Shown here: piece after piece, positions 25,494 through 34,509 of the stretch
Layout of the letters: each line of letters opens with the position of its first letter
Numbering within the stretch: position 1 is the stretch's first letter
Source of the DNA: Hymenobacter metallilatus
Lineage (GTDB): Bacteria; Bacteroidota; Bacteroidia; Cytophagales; Hymenobacteraceae
Length of the DNA: 64,000 nt
Direction: 5' to 3'
NCBI RefSeq assembly: GCF_003944705.1
Contig: NZ_RWIS01000001.1
Span: 310,001 to 374,000 of the forward strand
The notes under the pieces: generated by a model
What the model saw: the letters and a program-made list of their open reading frames with translations, nothing else
Databases searched by the model: none
Told to the model about the DNA's origin: nothing
Made by a program: the position numbers and the translations under genes

Positions 25494-26816
25494 ATGATTC
25501 AGCGCAAAGTTTTTTTCTGGTCCATCGTTACGGCACTCGGCGGCTTTTTGTTCGGGTTCGATACGGCGGTGATTTCGGGGGCCGAAAAAGCCATTCAGCA
25601 GCTCTGGGGCCTGAGTGCTTTTGAGCACGGCTTCACTATTTCTATTGCCCTTATTGGTACGGTGCTGGGCGCCATGTTCGGGGGCATTCCCTCGGACCGG
25701 CTGGGGCGGCGGCAAACCCTGCGCTGGATTGCGGTGCTCTACCTCGTATCGGCGGTGGGGGCGGCCCTGGCCCCAAGCTGGGTACCCTTTCTGCTGTTCC
25801 GCTTTCTGGGCGGGCTGGGCGTGGGCGCCTCCTCCGTTACGGCCCCACTGTACATTTCCGAAATTTCGCCGGCCAGCTCCCGGGGCAAGCTGGTGGGGCT
25901 GTTCCAGTTCAACATCGTATTTGGCATTCTGGCCGCTTACCTCTCCAACTACCTGCTGGCCAACGTCGGGGATATTTCCTGGCGGCTGATGCTGGGGGTG
26001 CAGGCCGTACCCTCCGTGGCTTTTCTGGTGTTTCTGTACCAGGTGCCCGAAAGCCCCCGTTGGCTGCTGCTGCACGGCCGCCTGGCCGAGGGGCGGGAGG
26101 TGCTCCGCATCATCAGCCCCGAAACGGTGGATGCCGATGTGGCGGCTATTCTTAAAGGCCAAGCCCACAGCGCAGAGCAGAGCGAGTCACTATGGGCGCG
26201 GCAGTACCGCACGCCGGTGCTGCTGGCCATTGCCTTCGCCTTTTTCAATCAGGTATCGGGCATCAACGCCATTATTTACTACGCCCCGCGCATTTTCGAA
26301 ATGACGGGGCTGGGTCAGGGCGCGGCCCTGCTCTCGTCGGCGGGCATTGGGTTGGTGAACTTCATCTTCACCCTGCTCGGCGTGAACGTGATTGACCGGT
26401 TTGGGCGGCGCAAACTAATGCTGGTGGGCTCGTTGGGCCTTATTGCCACGCTGGGGCTGGTAGCCCGGGCTTTCTACACCCAGCAGTTCAACGGCTACCT
26501 GGTGCCGGTGCTGCTGTTCGTGTACATCGGCTTTTTTGCTTTCTCGCAGGGGGCCGTCATCTGGGTGTTTATCTCCGAAATCTTTCCCAACGCGGTGCGG
26601 GCCAAGGGCCAGGCCCTGGGTTCTTCCACGCACTGGGTAATGGCCACCGTCATTGCCTTCACCTTCCCCTACTTCGCCGAGCGGCTGGGCGGGGGGCACA
26701 CCTTCGCCTTCTTCTGCGCCATGATGGTGCTGCAGCTGCTGTTTGTGCTGCGCCTGATGCCCGAGAAGAAAGGCAGCAGTCTGGAAGAAGTGGAACCCGT
26801 TCTGGTCATGCACTGA
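25494..26816 (+). CDS. Sugar-porter MFS transporter
   Basis: The ATG at 25494 (MIQRKVFFWSIVTALGGFLF) is preferred over a TTG at 25467. The 440-residue protein has 12 predicted membrane helices and the sugar-porter signatures: GGFLFGFDTAVISGA, DRLGRRQTLRW, PESPRWLLLHGR, QVSGINAIIYYAPRIF and DRFGRRKL. It carries a hexose (by analogy fructose or glucose) across the inner membrane with protons. It is the first gene after the hybrid sensor and lies 197 bases before the sugar kinase, so uptake and phosphorylation are encoded side by side. This matches the BT1758/BT1757 pair of the B. thetaiotaomicron fructan locus. Confidence 0.93.
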   Translation: MIQRKVFFWSIVTALGGFLFGFDTAVISGAEKAIQQLWGLSAFEHGFTISIALIGTVLGAMFGGIPSDRLGRRQTLRWIAVLYLVSAVGAALAPSWVPFLLFRFLGGLGVGASSVTAPLYISEISPASSRGKLVGLFQFNIVFGILAAYLSNYLLANVGDISWRLMLGVQAVPSVAFLVFLYQVPESPRWLLLHGRLAEGREVLRIISPETVDADVAAILKGQAHSAEQSESLWARQYRTPVLLAIAFAFFNQVSGINAIIYYAPRIFEMTGLGQGAALLSSAGIGLVNFIFTLLGVNVIDRFGRRKLMLVGSLGLIATLGLVARAFYTQQFNGYLVPVLLFVYIGFFAFSQGAVIWVFISEIFPNAVRAKGQALGSSTHWVMATVIAFTFPYFAERLGGGHTFAFFCAMMVLQLLFVLRLMPEKKGSSLEEVEPVLVMH

Positions 26817-27013
26817 CCAACTCAGCTTACGCAACAACAAATCAGCGTGGTATTCCTGCCGAAGTGGATATAGCCGGGGCCGTTTGCTTGCTGCAACGAG
26901 CACTCCCCGGGCCCGGGGCTGCCGGTGAGTACAGCCCCCGGACCACCCCGCACCGCCGCTTCGGCAGGTTTCACCGCCCAGTGTTTTCAGGTACTTAACT
27001 TCCTGCTTATCCC

Positions 27014-27898
27014 ATGCCAATTGCTTGCTTTGGAGAAATGCTCTGGGACGTGCTGCCTACGGGTAAGCAGCCCGGCGGCGCGCCCCTGAACGTGGCCGTG
27101 CACCTGCACAACTTCGGGCTGGAGGCGCACATCATCAGCCGCGTCGGCCACGACGACCTGGGGGCCGAGCTGCTGGCGTTTGTGGAGTCCAAGCACATCA
27201 GCACCCGCTACGTGCAGCAGGGCGAGACCCACCTGACGGGCGTGGTGAAGGCCAACGTGAGCAACAGCATGGAGGTAACCTACCAGATTGTGAAGCCCGT
27301 GGCCTGGGACTACATCCAGTACGATGCCGCCCTCAGCGAGCTGGTGCAGCAGGCCGATGCCTTCGTGTACGGCAGCCTGGCCGCCCGCCACGCGCCCTCC
27401 CGCGAAACCCTGTACCGCCTGCTCCAGCAGGCTTCCCTCAAGGTATTCGACGTGAACCTGCGCCCCCCGCACTACTCCCGCGACGTGGTAAGCTACCTGC
27501 TCAACCAGGCCGACATTGTGAAGCTCAACCACCACGAGCTGGAGGAAATTATGGGCTGGTTCAGCGTCAGCTCCGACGAGGCTACGGCCCTGCGCTGGCT
27601 GGCCGAGCGGTTTCAGCTGCAGGCCGTGTGCGTGACCAAAGGGGCCGACGGTGCCGCCCTGTGGGTGGACCGGCAGCTGTACAGCAGCCCCGGGCTGGTG
27701 GTGCAGGTGCAGGACACCATCGGTAGCGGGGACGCCTTTCTGGCGGCTTTGCTGCGGGGCTGGCTGGCCGGCCAGACGCCCCCCGACTACCTGGCTTTTG
27801 CCTGCGCGGCCGGCTCATTGGTGGCCAGCTGCCAGGGAGCCACGCCCCCCATTTCGGAGGCCGAAGTGCTGGCTCTGGCGGCCACCTCCGCCACCTGA
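27014..27898 (+). CDS. PfkB-family sugar kinase, probably fructokinase
   Basis: The 294-residue protein opens MPIACFGEMLWDVLPTGKQPGGAPLN, the N-terminal PfkB sugar-binding region with GGAPLN. It ends with the catalytic DTIGSGDAF (Asp240) and the A-x-A-x-GS loop. It phosphorylates a hexose, most likely fructose, with ATP in the cytoplasm. The GH32 gene follows after 33 bases and the MFS gene lies just upstream, so the three probably share a transcript and form the degrade-import-phosphorylate route. Fructose as substrate is inferred from context and from the likeness to BT1757. Confidence 0.88.
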   Translation: MPIACFGEMLWDVLPTGKQPGGAPLNVAVHLHNFGLEAHIISRVGHDDLGAELLAFVESKHISTRYVQQGETHLTGVVKANVSNSMEVTYQIVKPVAWDYIQYDAALSELVQQADAFVYGSLAARHAPSRETLYRLLQQASLKVFDVNLRPPHYSRDVVSYLLNQADIVKLNHHELEEIMGWFSVSSDEATALRWLAERFQLQAVCVTKGADGAALWVDRQLYSSPGLVVQVQDTIGSGDAFLAALLRGWLAGQTPPDYLAFACAAGSLVASCQGATPPISEAEVLALAATSAT

Positions 27899-27931
27899 GT
27901 ACCCGCTCTGCTTTTTCACCTTTCCCACCGC

Positions 27932-29476
27932 ATGAAAACAATAGTCCTATCAATTATAGCCCTGCTCAGCGCCGCCACCAGTCCGGCGCAGACGCCCGTG
28001 GCCTCTCCCGACCCCTACCGGCCGGTGTACCACTTCACGGCGCCCAAAAACTGGATTAACGACGCCAACGGGCTGGTGTACAGCAACGGCCAGTACCATC
28101 TGTTTTACCAGTACAACCCGCAGTCGGCGCAGCCGGGCCACCTGAGCTGGGGCCACGCCACCAGCCCCGACCTGCTGCGCTGGACCCACCTGCCCGTGGC
28201 CCTCACCGAATACCCCGGCCCTGAGGGCAGCAACATCATGATTTTTTCGGGCAGCGCCGTGGTGGACAAGGACAACACCTCGGGCCTGTTTCCGGCCGGC
28301 AAAACCGACGGGCTGGTGGCCTTTTATACCGGTCACCAGGAGAAGCCCGGCCTGGTGATGGCCCAGCATCAGAACCTGGCCTCCAGCCAGGACGGGGGCC
28401 GCACCTGGCAGCGCTACGCCGGTAACCCCGTGCTCGACATTGGCAGCAAGGAGTTCCGCGACCCGAAGGTGTTCTGGTACGCGCCCCAGCAGAAGTGGGT
28501 AATGGCCACGGTAAAGGCCGACCGCCAGCAGGTATACTTCTACGAGTCGAAGGACCTGAAGAAGTGGGACTTTATGAGCCGCTGGGGCCGGGCCGGCAAC
28601 ACGGTGCGGGAGTGGGAGTGCCCCGATTTGTTTGAGTTGCCGGTGCCGGGCGGCGGCACCCGCTGGGTGCTGCTGATTTCGGCCGGCAACCCCACCGAGC
28701 AGTTCCGGGGGCAGCAGTACTTTCTGGGCCGGTTTGATGGCAAAGCCTTCACGCCCGACCAGCCCTACGAGGAGCCGGCCTACCTGGACTTCGGCAAGGA
28801 CTACTTTGCCGCCGTTACCTTCAACAACGCCCCCGACAACCGCCGCCTGCTGGTGGGCTGGACCAACGACTGGGCCTACGCCCGCGACGTGCCCACCGGC
28901 GACGAATGGCGTGGCAACTTCGCCGTGCCCCGGGAGCTGAGCCTGCGCCAGACCAGCGCCGGCCTGGCCCTGGTACAGCAGCCCCTGGCGGAACTGCGCA
29001 CTCTGGGCAAAGAAGCCCTCAGCCTGAAAAACCAGACCATCAAGCCCGGGGCGGCCGGCCTGCCGGTAGCCTTCCGGGGCGAATCCTACGACCTGGAGCT
29101 GATTGTGAAGCCGGGTACCGCCACCGCCTTCAGCCTGAACGTGCTGGAGAGCGAAGCCGAGCGCACCACCCTGCGCTACAACGTGGCCCGGCAGGAGCTG
29201 ACCCTGGACCGCACCCAATCCGGCAACGTGAGCTTCCACCCCATGTTTGCCAGCTCCCTGGAAACGGCGCGGGTACCCTTGCAGAACGGCCAGCTGAAGC
29301 TGCGGGTGCTGGTGGATAAATCGGTGGTGGAGGTGTTTGCCCAGGATGGCGAAACGACCCTGACCGACCTGGTTTTTCCGCGCCAGCACGCGGGCCGCAT
29401 CAGCCTCCGGGCCGAGGGCAGCCCGGTGCAGCTCACCCAGCTACGCCTGACCAACCTGAGCCAGCCCGCGCCCTGA
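27932..29476 (+). CDS. GH32 fructan hydrolase (levanase/invertase type)
   Basis: The 514-residue protein has a signal peptide (MKTIVLSIIALLSAATSPAQ) without a lipobox. The GH32 catalytic triad is visible: WINDANG with nucleophile Asp44, FRDPKVF with Asp177, and WECPDLFELP with acid/base Glu229. A C-terminal beta-sandwich (about 370-500) ends with VVEVFAQDGETTLTDLVFPR. It should release fructose from levan, inulin or sucrose outside the inner membrane. Endo versus exo action cannot be told from sequence alone. It sits 33 bases after the kinase and 260 bases before SusC. Confidence 0.95.
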   Translation: MKTIVLSIIALLSAATSPAQTPVASPDPYRPVYHFTAPKNWINDANGLVYSNGQYHLFYQYNPQSAQPGHLSWGHATSPDLLRWTHLPVALTEYPGPEGSNIMIFSGSAVVDKDNTSGLFPAGKTDGLVAFYTGHQEKPGLVMAQHQNLASSQDGGRTWQRYAGNPVLDIGSKEFRDPKVFWYAPQQKWVMATVKADRQQVYFYESKDLKKWDFMSRWGRAGNTVREWECPDLFELPVPGGGTRWVLLISAGNPTEQFRGQQYFLGRFDGKAFTPDQPYEEPAYLDFGKDYFAAVTFNNAPDNRRLLVGWTNDWAYARDVPTGDEWRGNFAVPRELSLRQTSAGLALVQQPLAELRTLGKEALSLKNQTIKPGAAGLPVAFRGESYDLELIVKPGTATAFSLNVLESEAERTTLRYNVARQELTLDRTQSGNVSFHPMFASSLETARVPLQNGQLKLRVLVDKSVVEVFAQDGETTLTDLVFPRQHAGRISLRAEGSPVQLTQLRLTNLSQPAP

Positions 29477-29633
29477 AGACCCGGATGCTGTAACTGGTTG
29501 CTCAACCCTTTTTGCTTCCTGTATACCCTTTAATCCCCATTTCATCTCCTGCCAGCTGCTCGTTCGGCCCGTTTCCCACCAGGTGCCCACTGGCAGCCAC
29601 TGAATTTCACCAGAACCTTTGATGAGTTGCTTA

Positions 29634-29698
29634 TAGCGAAGCCAGGCCCGCTGTCCTGCTTATCTGCCGAGTGGTGGCAGCAGGCTTGTGCTTCGCTA
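29634..29698 (+). repeat. Hairpin in the leader of the SusC gene
   Basis: TAGCGAAGC at 29634 and GCTTCGCTA at 29690 pair around an imperfect inner stem, 38 bases before the SusC ATG. It may affect translation or be a processing site between GH32 and SusC. Confidence 0.4.
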
Positions 29699-29736
29699 AG
29701 TGCCTGTAGAATTCCCACACTTTTTTTCCCTCACTC

Positions 29737-32700
29737 ATGCATAACAACTGGTACAAACGGTACAAATCTCAGGAACTGCCAGCCGCTGGGCTGGCAGCCC
29801 ACACCTCGTCGGCCTGGCTGAAAGCCCTGACGATTGGTGGTCTGTGTGTCCTCTCGCCGCTGCTGGGCCAGGCCCAGGCTACGCGCGCCGTTAGCGGCCG
29901 GGTGGTGGATGCCAACTCCTCCGGCCTGCCCGGAGTAACAGTGGTAGTGCCCGGCTCCACGGTGGGCACCAGCACCGGCCCCGATGGCTCCTTCCGGCTG
30001 GATGTGCCCGCGGCGGCCACTACCCTGTCGTTTTCCTTCGTGGGCTTTACCACCCAGCAGGTCAGCATCACCGATAAGACATCGGTGCAGGTAACGCTGC
30101 GCGAAGACACTCAGGTGCTGGGCGACGTGGTGGTGGTGGGCTACGGCACGGCCCGCAAGCAGGATGTGACCGGGGCCGTAACGGTTATCGGTGAAAAGGA
30201 TTTTAACCGGGGCACCTTTACCTCCCCCGACCAGCTGTTGCAGGGCCGGGTATCGGGGGTGCAGGTGAGCAACAACAGCGGGCAGCCCGGCGGCCCGGCT
30301 ACCATTCGGGTGCGGGGCAACTCGGCCGTAACAGGCTCCGGTCAACCGCTGTACGTGGTAGATGGCGTGCCCCTGGACGGCCGCACCGCCCGGCCGGGCC
30401 TGGTAGCCTCAGCCGATGTAGGAGCCGGGGCCGACAGCAACCCCCTCAACTTCCTCAACCCCGACGACATTGAAACCTTCACGGTGCTCAAGGACGCTTC
30501 GGCTACGGCCATTTACGGCTCGCGGGCGGCATACGGGGTGGTTCTGATTACTACCAAAAAAGGAAACTCGGGGGCGCCGGTGCTCAACGTGGGCGTATCG
30601 GGCGGCTTCTCCACCCTGCTGCGGCGGCCCGATTTTCTGAACGCCAGCCAGTACCGGGAAGCTATTCGGTACTATGGGGCACCAGCGGCCAACGACAAGG
30701 GCGGTGACGTGGATGCCCTAGATGAGATTCTGCGCACGGGCTACCTGCAGAACTACAACGTGGCCATGAGCGGGGGGGGCGAAACCGGCCGCTACCGCCT
30801 CTCGCTGGGCTACCTCGACCAGGATGGTATTGTGCGCCGCACCGGCTTTAAGAAGTACAGCGCCAACCTATCAACCAACCTGCAGTTTCTGGAAAGCAAG
30901 AAGCTGGGCCTGGATATCAACTTAACGACCAGCCAGTTCCGGGAGCAATTGGCCAACATTACCACCGATGCCGGTTTCCGGGGCAGCCTGATCGGGCAGG
31001 CCCTGCAGTGGAACCCTACCCAGCCCCTGCGCAACCCCGATGGCTCGCTCTACATTGTGGCCGGCGACGTGGTGAACCCGCTGGCGGCTCAGGAACTGTT
31101 CAACGACCGGTCCCGGGTGAACACCATTCTGGCCAGCTTTGCGCCTTCGTACAAGTTCACCGACTGGCTGAACTACCGTATGCTGCTGAGCGTGAACTAC
31201 AACTCCGGGGAACGGCGCACCTCCCTTAACCAGCGCCTGATCAACTACCCTGGCATTGAAAATCAGGGCTTTGCGGCCATCAGCAACAATGAGCTGACCA
31301 CCCAGCAGATGGCGCACACCCTGAACTTCAATAAAGCCGTAACAACCGACCTCAACCTGAACGCGGTGCTGGGCTACGAGTACACCAAGTTTATCAACCT
31401 GGGCTCCAGCCTGAGTGGCTTCGGCAACCCCGCCACCGGGGGCTTCGGCAACTTCGGCCTCGATTACACCGACTACATTCAGACTTCGGCCACCGGCTCC
31501 CGCAGCATCTCCTCGTTCAACGACCCCACCTCGGCACTCCAGTCGTTCTTCGGGCGGGCTATTCTGAACTTCAAGAACCGCTACGTGCTGACCGGTACGC
31601 TGCGCCGCGACGAGAGCAGCAAGTTCGGTGACAACGAGAAAGTGGGCTATTTCCCTTCGTTTGCCGTGGCCTGGGACCTGAGCCAGGAGGCCTTTTTCCC
31701 GGCCGAGCAGCTCACCCAGCTGAAGCTGCGGGCCGGCTACGGCCTCACCGGCAACCAGGAGTTTCCGGCGGGGGCAGCCCAGGACCGCTTTGAGGTGCGC
31801 GACAACGGAGCTCAGATTCCGCTTAACAGCCGCAACGAGAACCTGAAATGGCAGGCCGACCGGCAGTTCAACGTGGGTATCGACATTGGAGCCGTGGACA
31901 ACCGCTTCACTTTCTCGGCCGACTACTTCAACAAAACCACTACCGACATTCTGTTTCCTACGGTACCCGGCCAGCCGGCCCCGCAGGTGCAGGCCATCTT
32001 CTGGGATAACCTGGATGGCAAAATCGTGAACAAGGGCGTGGAAATGGCCCTGGGGGCAGTGCTGGTGCGCCAGGAGAAAGTGGAAGTGGGCTTCAACGCC
32101 AACGCCACCTTCATTCGCAACGAAGTAAAAGACCTAGTTGGGCCCGACATTATTACCGGTGCCATCAACGGACAGGGCCTGTCGGGGGCTACCTCGCAGC
32201 TGATTCGTAACGGTTACCCCATCAACGCCTTCTTCCTGCCCCGGTACAATGGCCTCAACGACCAGGGCCTGTCGAACCCCATCGACATTGCCAATCCGGT
32301 GTACGCGGGCAGCCCTAACCCCAAAACACTGCTGGGCCTGAGCGCCAACGCCCGCTACGGCAAACTCTCCCTCATTGCCAACATGACCGGAGCCTTTGGC
32401 CAGTACGTGTACAATAACACGCTTAACGCGGTAGGCAACGTAGGCCAGATTGGGGCCGGTAAAAACATTGCCTTATCCACCTTCGAAAACCCGGTGAAGG
32501 AATCCATCGGCAACCCGGCAGCGGCCACCACCCGCTACCTGGAGAAGGGCAATTATCTGAAGCTCTCCAACCTCACGCTGGCCTACGGCCTTGGCAACCT
32601 GGGCAGCTTCATGAAAGGAGCCCGCGTGTACATCACGGGCCAGAACCTGCTGGTATTCACCAAATACGATGGGTTTGACCCGGAAGTAAACACGGTGAAG

Positions 32701-32793
32701 CGCGGGGCCAACCAAGTGCCTTCGGTGGGCATTGACTACCTGCCCTACCCCAGCGCCCGCACCTTTACGCTTGGTGTTAACTTCAACCTGTAA
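29737..32793 (+). CDS. SusC-like TonB-dependent outer-membrane transporter
   Basis: The 1018-residue protein has a signal segment (ALTIGGLCVLSPLLGQAQA), a CarboxypepD_reg-like domain (about 53-125, AVSGRVVDANSSGLPGVTV and LSFSFVGFTTQQVSI), a plug domain opening DVVVVGYGTARKQDVTGAV with IRVRGNSAVTGSGQPLYVVD, then a long beta-barrel ending TFTLGVNFNL. With SusD it forms the outer-membrane pedal-bin that imports oligosaccharides using TonB energy. SusD follows after 19 bases. Substrate preference is inferred from the GH32/GH13/GH65/GH37 neighbours. Confidence 0.96.
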   Translation: MHNNWYKRYKSQELPAAGLAAHTSSAWLKALTIGGLCVLSPLLGQAQATRAVSGRVVDANSSGLPGVTVVVPGSTVGTSTGPDGSFRLDVPAAATTLSFSFVGFTTQQVSITDKTSVQVTLREDTQVLGDVVVVGYGTARKQDVTGAVTVIGEKDFNRGTFTSPDQLLQGRVSGVQVSNNSGQPGGPATIRVRGNSAVTGSGQPLYVVDGVPLDGRTARPGLVASADVGAGADSNPLNFLNPDDIETFTVLKDASATAIYGSRAAYGVVLITTKKGNSGAPVLNVGVSGGFSTLLRRPDFLNASQYREAIRYYGAPAANDKGGDVDALDEILRTGYLQNYNVAMSGGGETGRYRLSLGYLDQDGIVRRTGFKKYSANLSTNLQFLESKKLGLDINLTTSQFREQLANITTDAGFRGSLIGQALQWNPTQPLRNPDGSLYIVAGDVVNPLAAQELFNDRSRVNTILASFAPSYKFTDWLNYRMLLSVNYNSGERRTSLNQRLINYPGIENQGFAAISNNELTTQQMAHTLNFNKAVTTDLNLNAVLGYEYTKFINLGSSLSGFGNPATGGFGNFGLDYTDYIQTSATGSRSISSFNDPTSALQSFFGRAILNFKNRYVLTGTLRRDESSKFGDNEKVGYFPSFAVAWDLSQEAFFPAEQLTQLKLRAGYGLTGNQEFPAGAAQDRFEVRDNGAQIPLNSRNENLKWQADRQFNVGIDIGAVDNRFTFSADYFNKTTTDILFPTVPGQPAPQVQAIFWDNLDGKIVNKGVEMALGAVLVRQEKVEVGFNANATFIRNEVKDLVGPDIITGAINGQGLSGATSQLIRNGYPINAFFLPRYNGLNDQGLSNPIDIANPVYAGSPNPKTLLGLSANARYGKLSLIANMTGAFGQYVYNNTLNAVGNVGQIGAGKNIALSTFENPVKESIGNPAAATTRYLEKGNYLKLSNLTLAYGLGNLGSFMKGARVYITGQNLLVFTKYDGFDPEVNTVKRGANQVPSVGIDYLPYPSARTFTLGVNFNL

Positions 32794-32812
32794 CCTCTAA
32801 GTACTTCCCACC

Positions 32813-34378
32813 ATGAAATACGCTAAGATTGCCTATGCAACTGCCCTGCTCACGTTGCTACAGGGAGCCACTAGCTGTGATGTTGATGAAACGCTGCAAG
32901 GACAGCTGGCCCTCGACCAGATTCCGCGCGGCGACCCCGCGGCCCTGCTGCAGGGGGTATACAATGCCCAGCGCGACCCAATTCAGGGCCACGTGAGTGT
33001 ATTTGCCCTTCAGGAGGTATCCACGGATGCGCGCATTATGCCCACCCGCGGGCCAGACTGGGACGACAACGGCAAGTGGCGGGCCCTGTTCAACCACACC
33101 TGGGACGGCAACAACGAGCGGGTGCGGGACACCTTCAACCAGCTGGAAGGCATCATTTTCGCCTCCACCGATTTGCTGCGCTTCTCCCCCAGCACCCAGC
33201 AGCAGGCCGAATCCCGGTTTTTGCGGGCCTGGGCTACCTTCCTGCTTCTGGACCTTTACGACCAGGTGCTGTACCGGGAGCCGGGCGAGGCACTCAACAA
33301 CCTGGCCAAGGTGCGCAAAGGCAGCGAGGCGCTTAACTACATTGTGAGTGAGCTGAACGCCATTCAGGCCGACCTACCCGACGCCCCGGTTAGCCGGGCT
33401 ACCAAGGATGCGGCCCGGGTGCTGCTGATGAAGTGCTACCTCAACAAAGGGGTGTACGCCAACCGGGCCGCTCCCACCTTTGCCGCCGCCGATATGAACC
33501 AGGTAATCCGGCTGGCTGACGAGATTATCAACAGCAACAAGTACGCCTTTACCCCCAATTTCTTCGACAACTTCGCGCCCAATAACGGCGCCATTGGCCG
33601 GGAAAATATCTTCACTCAGGAAAACACGTTCGGCAACGCTGGCCCCACCCGCGACTCCTGGAAGTTTGTGTCGCACTACAACATGCGGCCCGTGGATGGC
33701 TACAACGGCCCCGCTACCACGGCGGCCTTCTACGACCTGTTTGAGGCTGCGGATAAGCGCCGGGGCGTGGCCTACGACATAGCGGGCGGTCCGGCCAACC
33801 CCGGGCGCCGCATCAACGTGGGCTTCCTTATCGGGCAGCAGTACAACCTCATTACTGATGCTCCGCTTACGACGCGGGGCGGGGCGCCGCTGGTCTTTAC
33901 CAAGGATATTAACCTCTCGGAAACCGGCTCCGACCTGGAGGCCAAGGGCATCCGGCCCCTGAAATACCCCGTCGACTACGTGAGCGAGGCCAAAGGCGGC
34001 AACGGATGCGAGAATGACCACGTGACGTTCCGGCTGGCCGATGTGCTGCTGATGAAGGCCGAGGCTATCCTGCGGGGTGGCACGCCTACCAGCGCCGGCA
34101 CGTACGGCGGAACGGCCCTGACCATCGTCAACTCACTGCGTACGCACCCTTCCCGCGGAGCCAGTGCCCTTACCTCTCTCTCGCTCGATGTGCTGCTGGA
34201 TGAGCGGGGCCGGGAGCTATACGGGGAATCGTGGCGGCGGCAGGATATGATCCGGTTTGGCAAGTTCCTGCAGGCCCGCAAGGACAAGCCCCAGAGCGAC
34301 TCGAAATACCTGCTCTACCCGGTGCCGAAAAACCAGGTAGACATCAACCGGAACATTGTGCAGAACCCCGGGTACTAA
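32813..34378 (+). CDS. SusD-like outer-membrane lipoprotein
   Basis: The 521-residue protein has a lipoprotein signal with Cys22 (LLTLLQGATSCD). The family features are a helical N-terminal repeat region (LRAWATFLLLDLYDQVLYRE is the usual TPR-like helix), an AKDAARVLLMKCYLNKGVY segment, and a C-terminal RGRELYGESWRRQDMIRFGK, typical of SusD/RagB. It caps the SusC channel and binds the glycan at the cell surface. The pair SusC-SusD is one operon unit (19-base gap). Confidence 0.96.
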   Translation: MKYAKIAYATALLTLLQGATSCDVDETLQGQLALDQIPRGDPAALLQGVYNAQRDPIQGHVSVFALQEVSTDARIMPTRGPDWDDNGKWRALFNHTWDGNNERVRDTFNQLEGIIFASTDLLRFSPSTQQQAESRFLRAWATFLLLDLYDQVLYREPGEALNNLAKVRKGSEALNYIVSELNAIQADLPDAPVSRATKDAARVLLMKCYLNKGVYANRAAPTFAAADMNQVIRLADEIINSNKYAFTPNFFDNFAPNNGAIGRENIFTQENTFGNAGPTRDSWKFVSHYNMRPVDGYNGPATTAAFYDLFEAADKRRGVAYDIAGGPANPGRRINVGFLIGQQYNLITDAPLTTRGGAPLVFTKDINLSETGSDLEAKGIRPLKYPVDYVSEAKGGNGCENDHVTFRLADVLLMKAEAILRGGTPTSAGTYGGTALTIVNSLRTHPSRGASALTSLSLDVLLDERGRELYGESWRRQDMIRFGKFLQARKDKPQSDSKYLLYPVPKNQVDINRNIVQNPGY

Positions 34379-34509
34379 CCCTTGCCTGAAGCAACGTACC
34401 AGCAGGCCGTTGGTTACCGCCCGCGTTGGCGGCAGCCGGCGGCCTGCTTGCGTGTGAGCCGCCGCCCCGCCGGTTCGGGTACTCCTGCTGCATTAATCCT
34501 TATTTTCTG

